The notes beneath the pieces are model-generated. The model did not search any database. It worked only from the letters and a program-made list of their open reading frames with translations, and was not told where the DNA came from. A stretch of DNA of 64,000 bases from Wolfiporia cocos (lineage: Eukaryota > Basidiomycota > Agaricomycetes > Polyporales > Phaeolaceae). The position numbers and the translations under genes are program-made. The stretch lies in NCBI GenBank assembly GCA_029448655.1, contig JACCLO010000050.1, positions 21,310-85,309 on the forward strand. Direction: 5' to 3'. This document shows, in pieces, positions 20,531-30,597 of this stretch (within the stretch, counting starts at the first letter, position 1; each line of letters begins with the position of its first letter).

Positions 20531-23370
20531 TGTATTTATGGATTGTGTTTGGCAGCAACCTCGCACATTAGTCACTGGCATAGTGTGGTGGCTAACATGA
20601 GCTTCTATGTCCTCTACCCACTCTATTGTGGAGCACACAACTTGGAGTGCACATCAGATGAAACATGGCTCTGCAATTGTCCTCTTGTCACCAGAAACTC
20701 CACCCCTAGGATATACGCTAATGCTAGGCTAGCGCTAGGGAGATGCACATGCATAGGTAGATAAGCATTCACTTATCTTATCTCAATATGGTCACATGTC
20801 ATCACTGAGTAGTTACAGCATTACCTAGTCATGTGAGACACAGTCACAGTATGCACAGGCCACGCCATTAGGTCAGGCCTTGTAGCTACAGTACGTAGCA
20901 TCTCCATGTATATAAGTAGGTAGAATCTGAGGATTACTCCTCAGTTCTACTCTTCTCGGCCTAGGGGGCATGTCCCCTGGGAACCTCTCAACCCTCTGCT
21001 GCATGTGCGTGTGAGCCAGCGGACTGCTCTGCAACAAGCCTGCTGCATCCTACTTGGACATGGGGGTCTCTATTTATTGCATCTCCTAGTTTTGTCTTTA
21101 GCCTGCTAGTCTGGGGGCATACCGGTACACTCATGGGTCAGTACCTCGGGCTTCATGGCAGGTCGTCTCAATAGACAAGCCATCCTGTTCTCCCCTACAA
21201 GGATGGGTAGCCTTTAGGCCTAGGTTAGAAGGTATAGAGGCATCCCCACTAGCATGGGTAGCATGGTCACAAGTATGTTCCCGTGTCACCTCTGCTGCTC
21301 AATAATCTCGGCTGCCTGGTGCAACTTGTGTATAGCATATTCTATGTCTGTTTGGTCTTGATTGTCAGGCTAGGATGTGAAGGTGAGTATATCTCTATTT
21401 TACTTGTTATATACATACTGCAAACCCACTGCCGCTGCCAGCTCATGTGCGCAGCAATCCATCACGACCAGTTGGTGGGCCCTTTTGAGGCGAGGAGAGT
21501 ATCTGAAATGTGATAACAAACTGGTGAGTCTCTCACTTTTGGCTCAATGATCTGCTGAAGTACTGGCAATGACACTACAGGGGCCTCTTTGGTGTCGGAA
21601 TCTTGAAGCATGATTGGATCGTCCCAGCTGCCAGATGGTGTCAGCACCAGAACATGGGGCATTCACTCCATCCATGCATGATCTCTGGTAGACTCCGGTG
21701 GAGGTGCGACTATGCCATTCACCATGACGGTGTAGAATGGCTGAACATGGAGCCACTGCACTGTGACCCACCACGATGATGGTATAGGTGTGGAAACTTC
21801 TTGCACAAGGTGCTTGTAGAGAAGGTACACATGATATTTCTGAGCTCCACAGTTGCATGTCCACGTCATAATGTCTGTATTGTAGATGCTGTTAATTGGA
21901 GTCTGAGCAAGATGTTCCCGTGACCTTCTGAAGGCTTCTTGCATATGGGTAAGTGATCATGAATGCCCTTCACAATGCTTTGTAATGATCTGTGCAAGGG
22001 TCAGTTGATATGGCGGGAGCACTTTTGTGATGATTGCATGCATGGTGAGATCAATGGGCAGGTGATTATAGCAGTGCAGAACTAGCTGCTTGAGATTCTG
22101 CCAGAGCACCTCAACCATCATTGTTATACACTTGCATGGTATGCTTGATGTGTACACCACATGCACCCAGAGACACCAGCAATCATGCGAGTACCAGGAG
22201 CTCCAGAGGTAAGCTCATACCTCATGAAGATTATTGAGTTTATAGTGTTGATACATCTCATCAATAGCATCTTGTCGAATGTCCTTGGATGTTCAGCTCT
22301 GCCCATGCCATTTAGGGAGAAAATGGTGCTGTGATGCATGCTTTGTGAAAAGCTAGAGGATAGGCAGTCGGTGTGGTGTCAGGCAAAAGACATAGCCAGG
22401 CTTTGCTTGCTTCATTGTGCTGATTGCTCTGTCATCACAAGGTGAGCTTTCTTGGAGCTCTTCAAGTGCTTCTGCAAACTCCTCAACCTGATGCTGCAGA
22501 TCATCTAGGTCTCAATCCCACTCAGCATCATTCCAATTGTCATGTTTATGACCTATCCAGCCCATTTCTTCATCACTTTCATCTGCATGTAGATCAGGTG
22601 GGAGTATGCCCTGGCCACTCAGGTGTTCAATGTCAAAGTCTTTGGCATCTTCGGTTTCACTCTTCACAGCAGGATGGCCTGCCGGGATGGGCTTGAGTCT
22701 AAGTGGGGGCAGTGACAGGTGATGACAGATGGATACCCATCAATGAGAAGCCGGATGCGATGGAGAGGCTTCACAGGAGGGGCAGGTAGCTAGTACATAT
22801 AATATGAATTAATGAGAATAAAGTCCCATTCCACAATGTTGGAAATAAACAAACGACTGAGCCTGTCTGTTGCAGGTATGGTATGAAGTTAGCTTTGATG
22901 TAAGAGAACTCATGGCAAGCTTCATTGACATCATAGAATGCAGGTGTCTCCTTGTTCTTTGCTAAGCACTGTTTCACTGCATGGAGTGCATGCCAGAAAC
23001 ATAGCTGATGTTTTGCCTGTGGCCATGTGTTCCTCATTGCATTGATTTCTGACCAATCCTTGTCTGATAATGTATATTCTGGGTTGACACCAAGGTCCTT
23101 CAGCTCACCAAGAAATCTCTCAAGCACAACTTGCTTGACACCCTTATCGGCTTCCTTGTTTGTCGATATCAGTAAGAACACAAGTGGAATACCCAACCCA
23201 TGTGCATCTGCAACTGCACCAAACAGTCCAAAATTGGTCCTGTTTGTGTTCCCTAGACAGATTCAATCTCAGTAATTTACTTACGTAGCAAGCTTGCATA
23301 GCACACACACATGTTGAATCCATTGCAAGCTCCTGTGTATTGGAGGCCCACTCCTCAATAAAATCTGTGA
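20531..23370 (-). pseudogene. MULE (Mutator-like) transposase, broken
   Basis: On the minus strand, from high to low coordinates: an approach segment (FIEEWASNTQELAMDS), then the MULE/DDE core (GIPLVFLLISTNKEADKG, LSDKDWSEINAMRNTWP with the catalytic-type D, HQLCFWHALHAVKQ), an acidic middle part (GQGILPPDLHADESDEE), and a SWIM-like zinc motif C-N-C...K-H near 21830. In that motif the usual third Cys appears to be Tyr. A C-terminal tail (AAEIIEQQR; IEWVEDIE; TMPVTN) follows. Stops, frame changes and a solo LTR (20686-21288) interrupt it. The enzyme would cut and paste DNA; no terminal inverted repeats were found. Its upstream edge abuts LTR sequence at about 23400. Confidence 0.75.
20686..21288 (+). 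repeat. Solo LTR inside the MULE relic
   Basis: 603 bp, TGTCACCAGAAACTCC to TTCCCGTGTCA, with duplication CCTCT (20681-20685 and 21289-21293). Same family as 2491-3116. Its TATATAAG box and hairpin CTGAGG/CCTCAG are visible near 20910-20945, followed by GTTCTACTCTTCTCGG. Confidence 0.88.
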
Positions 23371-23419
23371 CTTAGAAGGCAACTGCCTGAGTGCTGGGCT
23401 CAGCTTGCACATCTAGCAG

Positions 23420-23666
23420 AGTGACACAGACTCACCAGTCTGTGGGACCGGCCCACAGGCCGGGGACAATCCCCCAAAGCCAGTGCATCAGTGCACATCC
23501 TAAGCCAATGGGTATGCAGGCAAGGCCCTTGGCTAAGGTACCACCCAGACGGGCAAGGTGAGGAGGGAGAGACCCAGGCAGACTGGCACACACACAGATG
23601 AGGTGGTGAGAGAGGGGCTACAGCCCAGACATCAAGAATCTTAGAGATGGGGAGTAAGCCCCATCT
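23420..23666 (-). repeat. LTR fragment (R-U5), split
   Basis: On the minus strand it ends GTCTGTGTCA at 23420, and its start-site hairpin GATGGGGCTTACTCCCCATC lies at the right edge. The LTR at 23667-24222 entered there. The rest of this LTR probably continues from 24228 but its TGTCACA start is not identified. Confidence 0.6.
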
Positions 23667-24222
23667 TGTCACGGTTTTATACCACAAGATATTGACCCTA
23701 CATCCCTCGCTTTAGGTCTCTTGGGGTTCCACTGAGCGCACGGTCTCCTCATACCTCTAGTTACCTCCACGTCAACCATCTCACATAGTACATCACGTTA
23801 CCTGGTAGATAGTGCCTATGATGGGCACACATTCCGTCACCCGCATTATAACATCACAGTATGTACATCATATGGTCATGGTAGCACATGATCCCTTAGT
23901 TATGGCACACAGGCCATTACATTAAGGTAGTCATAGCATACTGATCCATGTACATAAATACACCGGGATGAGGTCTTACAACCTCATCCTTTAGATTCTC
24001 GATGTTGGGCTATGCCCCTTTCTTCATACTGTCTGAGGGTGCACACCAGTCTTACTGCTGAGTTATTCACTTGCTCATCTGGGATGCACCATTGGCAACA
24101 CATGTCGCCACCTCAGCAATGAGGTCACCCTGGTCACCACTGCATTCCTCTGATGGTACCCTTGTGGATGTGTTGGATTCCCCGGCAGGGCTGGTCCCAC
24201 AGACCTATGTAAGTCTGTGTCA
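23667..24222 (+). repeat. Solo LTR nested in another LTR
   Basis: 556 bp, TGTCACGGTTTTATACC to AAGTCTGTGTCA, with duplication CATCT (23662-23666 and 24223-24227). Start-site stem GATGAGG/CCTCATC with loop TCTTACAA, then TTTAGATTCTCG. It was inserted at the foot of the host LTR's own start-site hairpin, as at 19634. Confidence 0.88.
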
Positions 24223-24227
24223 CATCT

Positions 24228-24809
24228 CTCTACCCTTTAAGTATGTACATGGGAGCGCAACATGTCTACCCTTAAGTGCTGGCCTGTGTGCAGCACCATC
24301 CTAACGGCTGAGGTAAGAGAGTATGTAAGCGAGCATGTAACTACTGTAGTGACAGGGAGTGACCATAATGTGAGTGATGCATGGGTGCGCACTACCCCGG
24401 AGTGCCTATCTACGGGGTCAGGTGGTCATTGCCAGAGCGCCATTACTGGCATCTCTATCCCTATGCCACATGACTCAGCACCATTACTGGTGCCTTGTCA
24501 TCTATGCTTACCCCTATGCTTACGTTTACGTGCATGGACTCTGGGGCTTTTGGGCAAGCTCTTAGGTACTGGTGCACCCACATGTACTTATGCACTGGCA
24601 TGAGGACTTACATCCTCATGTCTAGCATTCTTGACATTAGGGTAATGACACCCTCTTTCATGCTGTCTACTGGGCTGCCACTCTGCTCTTAGTTCACGAC
24701 ATGCTAGTCTGGGGATGTCAGACCTTGCCAACCCGCCATACTGCCAACAAGACTGCTCGTTGCCCTGCCTTCCCTTGACGCCATGGGGCCTGGGACCTGT
24801 CATGGTCTA
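24228..24809. repeat. LTR remnants of two orientations
   Basis: The first part seems to be the rest of the minus-strand LTR begun at 23420. From about 24470 plus-strand LTR sequence is seen, with the hairpin ATGAGG/CCTCAT (loop ACTTACAT) near 24600. It is interrupted at 24810 by another LTR and resumes at 25347-25404, where it ends CATCTGTATCA. Confidence 0.5.
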
Positions 24810-25346
24810 TGTCACAGAATGCCCAGAGGGGCATTCCTAGGACAATTCACTCCTCGCTATCACAGTATGGGCACTGCTATGTGCACGCGTGCCCCTCTCT
24901 GCTTAGTTACTTCACATCATCCCTTGATGCCAGTAGAATCACCTGACCCAGTAGATTAGTGCTAGTCAGGCAGCACACGTATCAGGTACTCACGTTCATG
25001 GTCACCACTGTAGTCACATGTAGCATTACAGTCACCCTTAGTTACGGCGCACAGGCCTGTACTTTAGGGCATCCCTACATATGCTCCTGTCATGTACTTA
25101 AGTAGATGACAGATGGGGCTTATCCCCATCTTTTGGATTTTCAGCAATGGGCTTAGGCCCCTCTCTTGCATCTTGCTGTGGGTCTGCACCAGTCATACTA
25201 CTGAGTTCTCTACTCGCTCATCTGGGGGCTTGCCTTCGTAGGCATAAGGTGACTCTGTTTAACCCTGCATAACTTGGGTGGCACCTCGATAGGTGTGTAG
25301 GGTTCCCAGCAGGGCCAGTCCCACAGACATTTGTGAGTCTGTGTCA
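24810..25346 (+). repeat. Solo LTR nested in LTR remnant
   Basis: 537 bp, TGTCACAGAATGCCC to GTGAGTCTGTGTCA, with duplication GTCTA (24805-24809 and 25347-25351). Start-site stem GATGGGG/CCCATC near 25110, then TTTTGGATTTTCAGC. Confidence 0.88.
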
Positions 25347-25404
25347 GTCTATTGGAGATATTCCCTGGCTATGGGCCAGTCCCACAGATGGTACATCTGT
25401 ATCA

Positions 25405-26150
25405 GCATGCATGCTCCTGATCATCAAGTTGAAGATCATCATCTCCAATGTTGATCTGGGCCTTGAGCTCAAATGGCCCTACAATCTTACCCATCACTGT
25501 CTCCATAAACTCCTTCAACAACATAACATCAGTCTCAGCTTCATCATCTTCCTCATCATTGAGAGCCTTCCACTTTGTGTGTCTTTGTTCATTTTCCTTG
25601 TACATGCACTCTCAGCTTTTTTGCATGGCCTTCTAGGCAGGTCTTAGACATCATGGGTAATGTATGCAGGCATGCAGGATGGAAGGAGGTCACTGGCTAA
25701 TGTTGCCACAAGTCTTGCCTGCTTACAATTTCCTGCTGATTCATCACTTATAATTTTTATCTAAATGTGAGAAAATACTCTGAGCGTGAGAACAATTATC
25801 GCTCTATTACTTTCAGTTAAAGGTCGGCATGGTGCATGCTAAGCGCCCATCTGCAGTGTCGGTGCACCAGCCACAGTGGAATATGAAAAGGTCATGCAAA
25901 CTTGCTGGGACATTAACCTCAAGTCTGGCTCATATTGGATGTCAAGGTGCACTTGTGGGTGTGGCCCTTACCCTTGCTGCCCAATGGGACCAAGAATGGC
26001 TGTGGTGTGGGGGCGGAGACGGCAGAGAAGGTCAAGGAGATGTCTCAGACACTATCCTGTGCAGTGCCCAGGCACACTTAATCTTGTTTCCAGTGCTGGG
26101 TGGAGGTGGGGGCAGAGGTGAGGTCGGACACAAGGCAGTGCACTCAGTCT
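25405..26150. other. Degraded host sequence with exon-like stretch and a duplicated segment
   Basis: 25402-25605 on the minus strand reads as an acidic open stretch (KALNDEEDDEAETDVMLLKE) without a recognised domain. 25827-25915 resembles 28002-28080 (shared blocks GCTAAGCGCCCATC and CATGCAAACT), a duplicated piece of the region upstream of the Cys-rich gene at 28214. Confidence 0.4.
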
Positions 26151-26155
26151 CACAG

Positions 26156-26623
26156 TGTCACAAATTTTGAGGCTAGGCACCTGGCTGGGCATTTACTCAG
26201 GATTTGCCCTCTGCGTGGGTCGAACGCATTGACTGATGCACAGGAAGTCACGTGACATGGAGATTAGATAAGGAGTCGTTGATTAGGGATTGCGGACCGT
26301 CCTCCCCGCCGGGCCGCTCACATGATGTAGTTGTAGATGACACCTTATGGCATGACGATCGCGACGTCGTGCATGGCCCCCTTTAGGGTGGGCCGCGACT
26401 CAGTAGTTACGCCATCTCTACATGTATATATACTACGTCATCTGAGGGTTACACCTCAGACTTGTTCTTCTCGATGTATGGGTGATAGCCCTCCTCTCTT
26501 GATCACTACAGCATGCTGCCTGACTCCGCCTCGCCTTGTCTCAACAACTCGGCGTTGTACCCTGGGTCTTAGTACTTATAGGGGTAGGACAGGGATAGAG
26601 GTATGCCAGTCAAGTTTGTGTCA
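26156..26623 (+). repeat. Solo LTR
   Basis: 468 bp, TGTCACAAATTTTGAGG to GTCAAGTTTGTGTCA, with duplication CACAG (26151-26155 and 26624-26628). TATATATAC box and stem CTGAGG/CCTCAG with loop GTTACA near 26440, followed by TTGTTCTTCTCG. Related to 18213-18629. Confidence 0.88.
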
Positions 26624-26628
26624 CACAG

Positions 26629-26959
26629 CATTTCAGTACAATGTACAATACAATCATACAAATGATAGCATCACTTCATGAGGATTGTTTTAGCTGAGCT
26701 ATATGCAGGTGCAATATGATGCAGGCAAGCACCTGGGCATGATAAATTCACTGTGGCAATCCAGTGTTGGAACATCCAGGCAAGTGCGTATCCGATTGCC
26801 GGCTGGGTATACCATGCAGTGACACTAGCATACTTGAACAAGTCAGAAAGATGTGCCTTAGAGATAAGGGTACCCCTTATTATTGTAGAATTTAGGCTGT
26901 ACATGCTTTGCATGTTTGCCTCCCCGCCCCAAGGATGAGACAAACCACTGTCCAACATT
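26629..26959. other. No gene recognised
   Basis: Open stretches on both strands but no domain. It ends at the target site of the MITE. Confidence 0.35.
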
Positions 26960-26967
26960 GTTGTTTC

Positions 26968-27826
26968 TAGTGATGTGCCAGGCCCAGCCTGGCTCAAAAG
27001 CCCTGGCTTTGGCCTGGCTTGGACAGCCCACAGCTTTTCAAAACCTCAGGCTGGGCCCTCATTGACGGCTCACGGCTTGGCCCAGCCTAGGCCCCGGCTC
27101 GACCATGGCCTACTACTGCTAAGATAATCATCACTTTAGCTTCAGAGCTTGAGATTCACCTTTGCCAAACCTTTCCCAGATGAAATAGAACCTTGAATCC
27201 TCCTGTCACAGATTTAACTGGCAGTCCCAGACCAGTGTCTGTGGAGACATACGTCTAACACCCCTTAGCCAAAAGGGCCACTATAACAGCTCAGCTGTTA
27301 TAGGCAGGACACGCTATATGTGTAGTTCATATTCCCACGCTAGGCACTTATATTGCACCGTTGAGTATTTGGCTTAATACTTGGCATGGTTGGCCTTTCT
27401 GGTATTATATGTGCCACCTGGGATTCCAACCCCAGATATTCCGTGACACCTCCAATCTATAGTAGGATTAAGTGTGAAATAATCACTCACCAGTGCAGCA
27501 TTCAGTAGCGTGCCTGCCATATGGGGAATCATATAGGCACCCGAAAGTGAGCGGCAGGCTTCAATGTTGAGGACTTGACTTTTCTGTAGTTTTAAATAAA
27601 CAAGATAGGTGCACAATGATTGAGTTGAGCATATAACTGGCCTGTATGGGCTTATATTGTGCCTGCCAGATATTGTAGCCATTAAGATCCCTAGGCCGGG
27701 GCTCAACAGCTTGGCCCGGCCTGGCCTGTATCTCAGGCCAGGCCCTGGGCCATCTCAAGCCATGCTGTAAAGCCCAGCTTGGCCCGGCCCGGCTCATGGC
27801 CCAAAGCTGGGCCTGGCACATCACTA
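26968..27826. mobile_element. hAT-type MITE with a nested LTR
   Basis: Ends TAGTGATGTGCCAGGCCCAG and GGGCCTGGCACATCACTA are inverted repeats. A perfect 8-bp duplication GTTGTTTC flanks it (26960-26967 and 27827-27834). The 859 bp include a 245 bp LTR plus its 5-bp duplication; without them the element is about 609 bp, close to the 620 bp copy at 1611-2230. No transposase. Confidence 0.92.
27204..27448 (-). repeat. Solo TRIM LTR inside the MITE
   Basis: 245 bp bounded by duplication CCTCC (27199-27203 and 27449-27453). On the minus strand it shares GTGGGAATATGAACT and a paired AACAGCTGAGCTGTT start-site stem with the TRIM LTRs. Confidence 0.88.
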
Positions 27827-27834
27827 GTTGTTTC

Positions 27835-28213
27835 TTGCACCGCTCACTTCGTTCGCTCTCTTTCACGCGATCCCGACGCTTGCTTCAACAATCCAGGTCC
27901 TAGTGGTGGCACCTGCTAGTGAAGCTTGCACCTATTCCATCCAATAGAGACTGGGAGGAGAGAGGGGGCAGGGCGGGGGAGGAGGGCTGCTCGAGGACGG
28001 GGCGCACGCTAAGCGCCCATCCGCAGTCAGCCACAGCGGAGTTCGAAAAGGCCATGCAAACTCGAAGTCCCTGATCTCTCGCTCTCGTTCTCTCGTGACG
28101 ACGGGACATTATAAACTCAAGTGTAAGACCCTGCCATCATGTAGCAGGATTAACTACCCTTCAGCTAACACTCGTATCAGTGATAACGATAACGAAGAGG
28201 TCGCCACACCGAA
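27835..28213. other. Upstream region of Cys-rich gene
   Basis: Contains the segment duplicated at 25827-25915. On the minus strand 27900-28109 is open but with low-complexity Ser/Pro content. No promoter motif stands out. Confidence 0.35.
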
Positions 28214-29459
28214 ATGGATCCGGGATACATATCTGGAGTCACAGTTCACCTGGAGTCTCTAAAGCTTATTCGCGAAGTCAAACAGCTGCTGCAGTGCCCG
28301 CCATGCGCGGCCGCTGACCAAGAGGAGCTTTGTGATTGGGTGCAACGACTCGATCATTGCAAGGTGCGCTCTCACTACCTGGAAACCTGTGTTGCGCTAA
28401 CAGGCTGTCAAAGAATCTCTACGACTCGCTTCACTTTAAAGCGCCCCTTCTATCTCCTTTCGGCACACTGGACCTCTATCACGACTACGTGTCTGTTTGG
28501 GATGATGCGTTTGCTCGGATGAAATCATCAAACGGCACAGTGCCGGATACCCCTGCACAGCCCCCACCGATCGAAGCCACCACCAGTCAGGGTATAACCA
28601 CCGCTGAGCGCAGGACTAGTCGCTCGGCACCGCGAAAGAAACTCGAAGAGGTGGTTTATGACCCCCCATGCGCCCAATGCGCTGCAACGCGGCGTGACTG
28701 TAGGGGCCCTGTGTCACAAACTTTCCTTAGAGGATACGTAACATCCCTCGCTGCAGGTATTATAGGCGCCGCTAGGTGCGCGCGCGCTTCCATGATCCTC
28801 AGCCACCTCCGCGTCTATCCAGGACTCCGTCTAGATCATATGACTGTAGGTAAGCGCTGTAGGGTAGCGCGCGCCTTAGGTACTCACGTTAGGGTCACAC
28901 CGTCACATGTCGTTACAGGTAGTTACATTATCATGTGCCCTCTTAGTTACTGCGCACAGGCCGCGACTTTAGGGCGACCATTACTGGTCAGCTCCCCATG
29001 TATAAGTACGACAAGATGGGGACTTACTTCCCCATCTTTAGGATTCTCGACAACTGAGCTTAGGCTCCTTTCTCATCTGCGTTTGTGTGCGTCTCTGCCC
29101 CGGGGGCCCTCCACGACTTGCTTGTCTGTGTGTCTTCCCTCTTGGTCGCCTTAGGAGTTCCCCCTTGGGGATACAGCCGACTGGCTGCCTTGTGGTTAGC
29201 ACACCGCCCTGTAGGACGTCTAGGGACTCCCCTGTAGCCAGGGTCCCACAAACCTGTGAGTTTGTGTCACCCTGATGTCTCCCCGCATGCATGCTCAAAC
29301 TGCAGTCTTCTTTGCTTGAGATGTAGTCGGGCAAAAAAACAAAGTAAACCATATTCTATTCACTCTGCAATCATATGGTTGACTGTGCCTGCGTTGGCAA
29401 ATTGTATAGAACGTGCCGGAATCGGTAAAAGGTGGGATCGCCGTAACATACGCCCTTAG
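28214..29459 (+). pseudogene. Small Cys-rich (zinc-cluster-like) protein gene, frameshifted and split by a solo LTR
   Basis: Starts at 28214 (MDPGYISGV). After about 63 codons, near 28400, the frame shifts by one base into the frame that reads NLYDSLHFKAPL and DAFARMKSSNG. A basic stretch (RRTSRSAPRKK) leads to C-A-Q-C...D-C. The gene is then split by the LTR 28712-29269 (duplication CCCTG). Removing the LTR continues the frame with H-A-C-S-N-C...C-L-R-C-S-R-A-K-K and ends with a stop near 29459. Paired Cys and a basic stretch suggest a zinc cluster like those of fungal DNA-binding proteins, but spacing differs from Zn2Cys6. Function unknown; the break makes it non-functional unless the LTR RNA is spliced out. 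Confidence 0.6.
28712..29269 (+). repeat. Solo LTR inside the Cys-rich gene
   Basis: 558 bp, TGTCACAAACTTTCC to GTGAGTTTGTGTCA, duplication CCCTG (28707-28711 and 29270-29274). Start-site stem GATGGGG/CCCCATC with loop ACTTACTT, then TTTAGGATTCTCG. The U5 end pairs ACAAAC with GTTTGT, where most others here pair ACAGAC with GTCTGT. Confidence 0.9.
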
Positions 29460-29736
29460 TCGCAGCGTCATTGTATTGTACGGCGCAATAAGTTTTCGAT
29501 GACACCTTCGCATATCTCACTTGGCTATACCTTGCTAAGACCTATGGGTTCGATGCCTGGACCCTGCACTGTTCCATCAGTGTCTTTGCAAGATCTTCAA
29601 ATCAGCCCTGTCAATGCAGAGGGGCTTCAGACGAAGCGAAGGTGGTCCCTGTATCAGGGATTGACTACTTCACGTACGTCGTACACTGTTAGTTATACCC
29701 GAAGTCCTTCTGGCCTATGATCTCCCCAGCTGCTGC

Positions 29737-30597
29737 TAGAGATCCTCTGCAAGAGCCTTCAATAATGCCCCACTGTCTGATGTGACGTTCTGCCGCGCAC
29801 GCTTGTTCGATTGAGTGCCCGGAGTGCAGTACATGGCGCTGATTACGCATATAAGTGAGCGATCAGATGCGGAGCTGATGATGACTTCCACATCAGGGTG
29901 GAGATTTGGCGATGGCGCTGGATAGTTGTGAGTGAGTGAGAGGTGATGAGAACGCCATCTATATTCCGACGGCCGATAGTGACTACGGTGAGTAATGTGC
30001 GTAGTTGAGCTTTTGATGGTGCGGTCACTGACCGAGACCGTCTACACTCAAGATCTCGTCGATGCTCTGTACGGCCTCAAGTCGTTCGCAGATGCGAGGT
30101 ATTCTGACGCCATCAGTCCCCATGTGCTCTGTGTAAATGGACTGCCGAATCCACGGATACCTGGACCCCTTGGGGGGAAGCGCGCCGCAGCAACGATCGA
30201 CTTGGCTTGAGCGGCGGTTGATACCTATCAGATTGACGTATATGTACCACGACCGACTAGCCCAGCGTGTTCTACATACCATTGGAACCAGCACTCCCCG
30301 GGCGCCGGCATCAAGCCCATACTTGATTTGCCACCGACACTACCGTCTGCACACGCCCCTGTTGCAGGTATTCTGACAATAGTGCTGGGCGCCGAGCTTC
30401 CGAGCCCCGATATTGTTTGGATGGATTCGGCAGCGCCTGGCTGAAGAGATGTCATGCCATGCTCACAATCAATGAGCAGCCATGAGAGATGGGGCGAGGC
30501 GAGCGCAGCAGTGCGCGCTTTCAAAGCACCTGGCAGCGTGATCCATGCGCCGAACGCTGGCTTCGATGCGCGAAAGGGCTTCAAGAAGACGGTGCAT
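29737..30597 (-). pseudogene. HpcH/HpaI aldolase-family gene, frameshifted
   Basis: Family members cleave or form 2-keto-3-deoxy sugar acids by class II aldol chemistry with a bound metal. Minus strand: start at 30597 (M-H-R-L-L), then FRASKPAFGAWITLPGA, SPHLSWLLIDCEHGM (conserved D-x-E-H-G), IVRIPATGA, the metal-site region GLDAGARGVLVPM, an intron at 30225-30279 that splices cleanly to VSTAAQAKSIVAAARFPP, GFGSPFTQSTWG, SIDEILSVDGL, and a C-terminal part with NYPAPSPNLHPDVE and NVTSDSGALLKALAEDL (stop 29737-29739). At least three frame changes and a missing stretch after EYLASAND (where family members have the VQIE motif) show it is broken, unless these are sequence errors. No neighbour suggests a pathway. 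Confidence 0.75.

Noticed and set aside
22424..22696. 90-codon plus-strand frame
   Set aside because: Shadow of the acidic part of the MULE transposase relic on the other strand.
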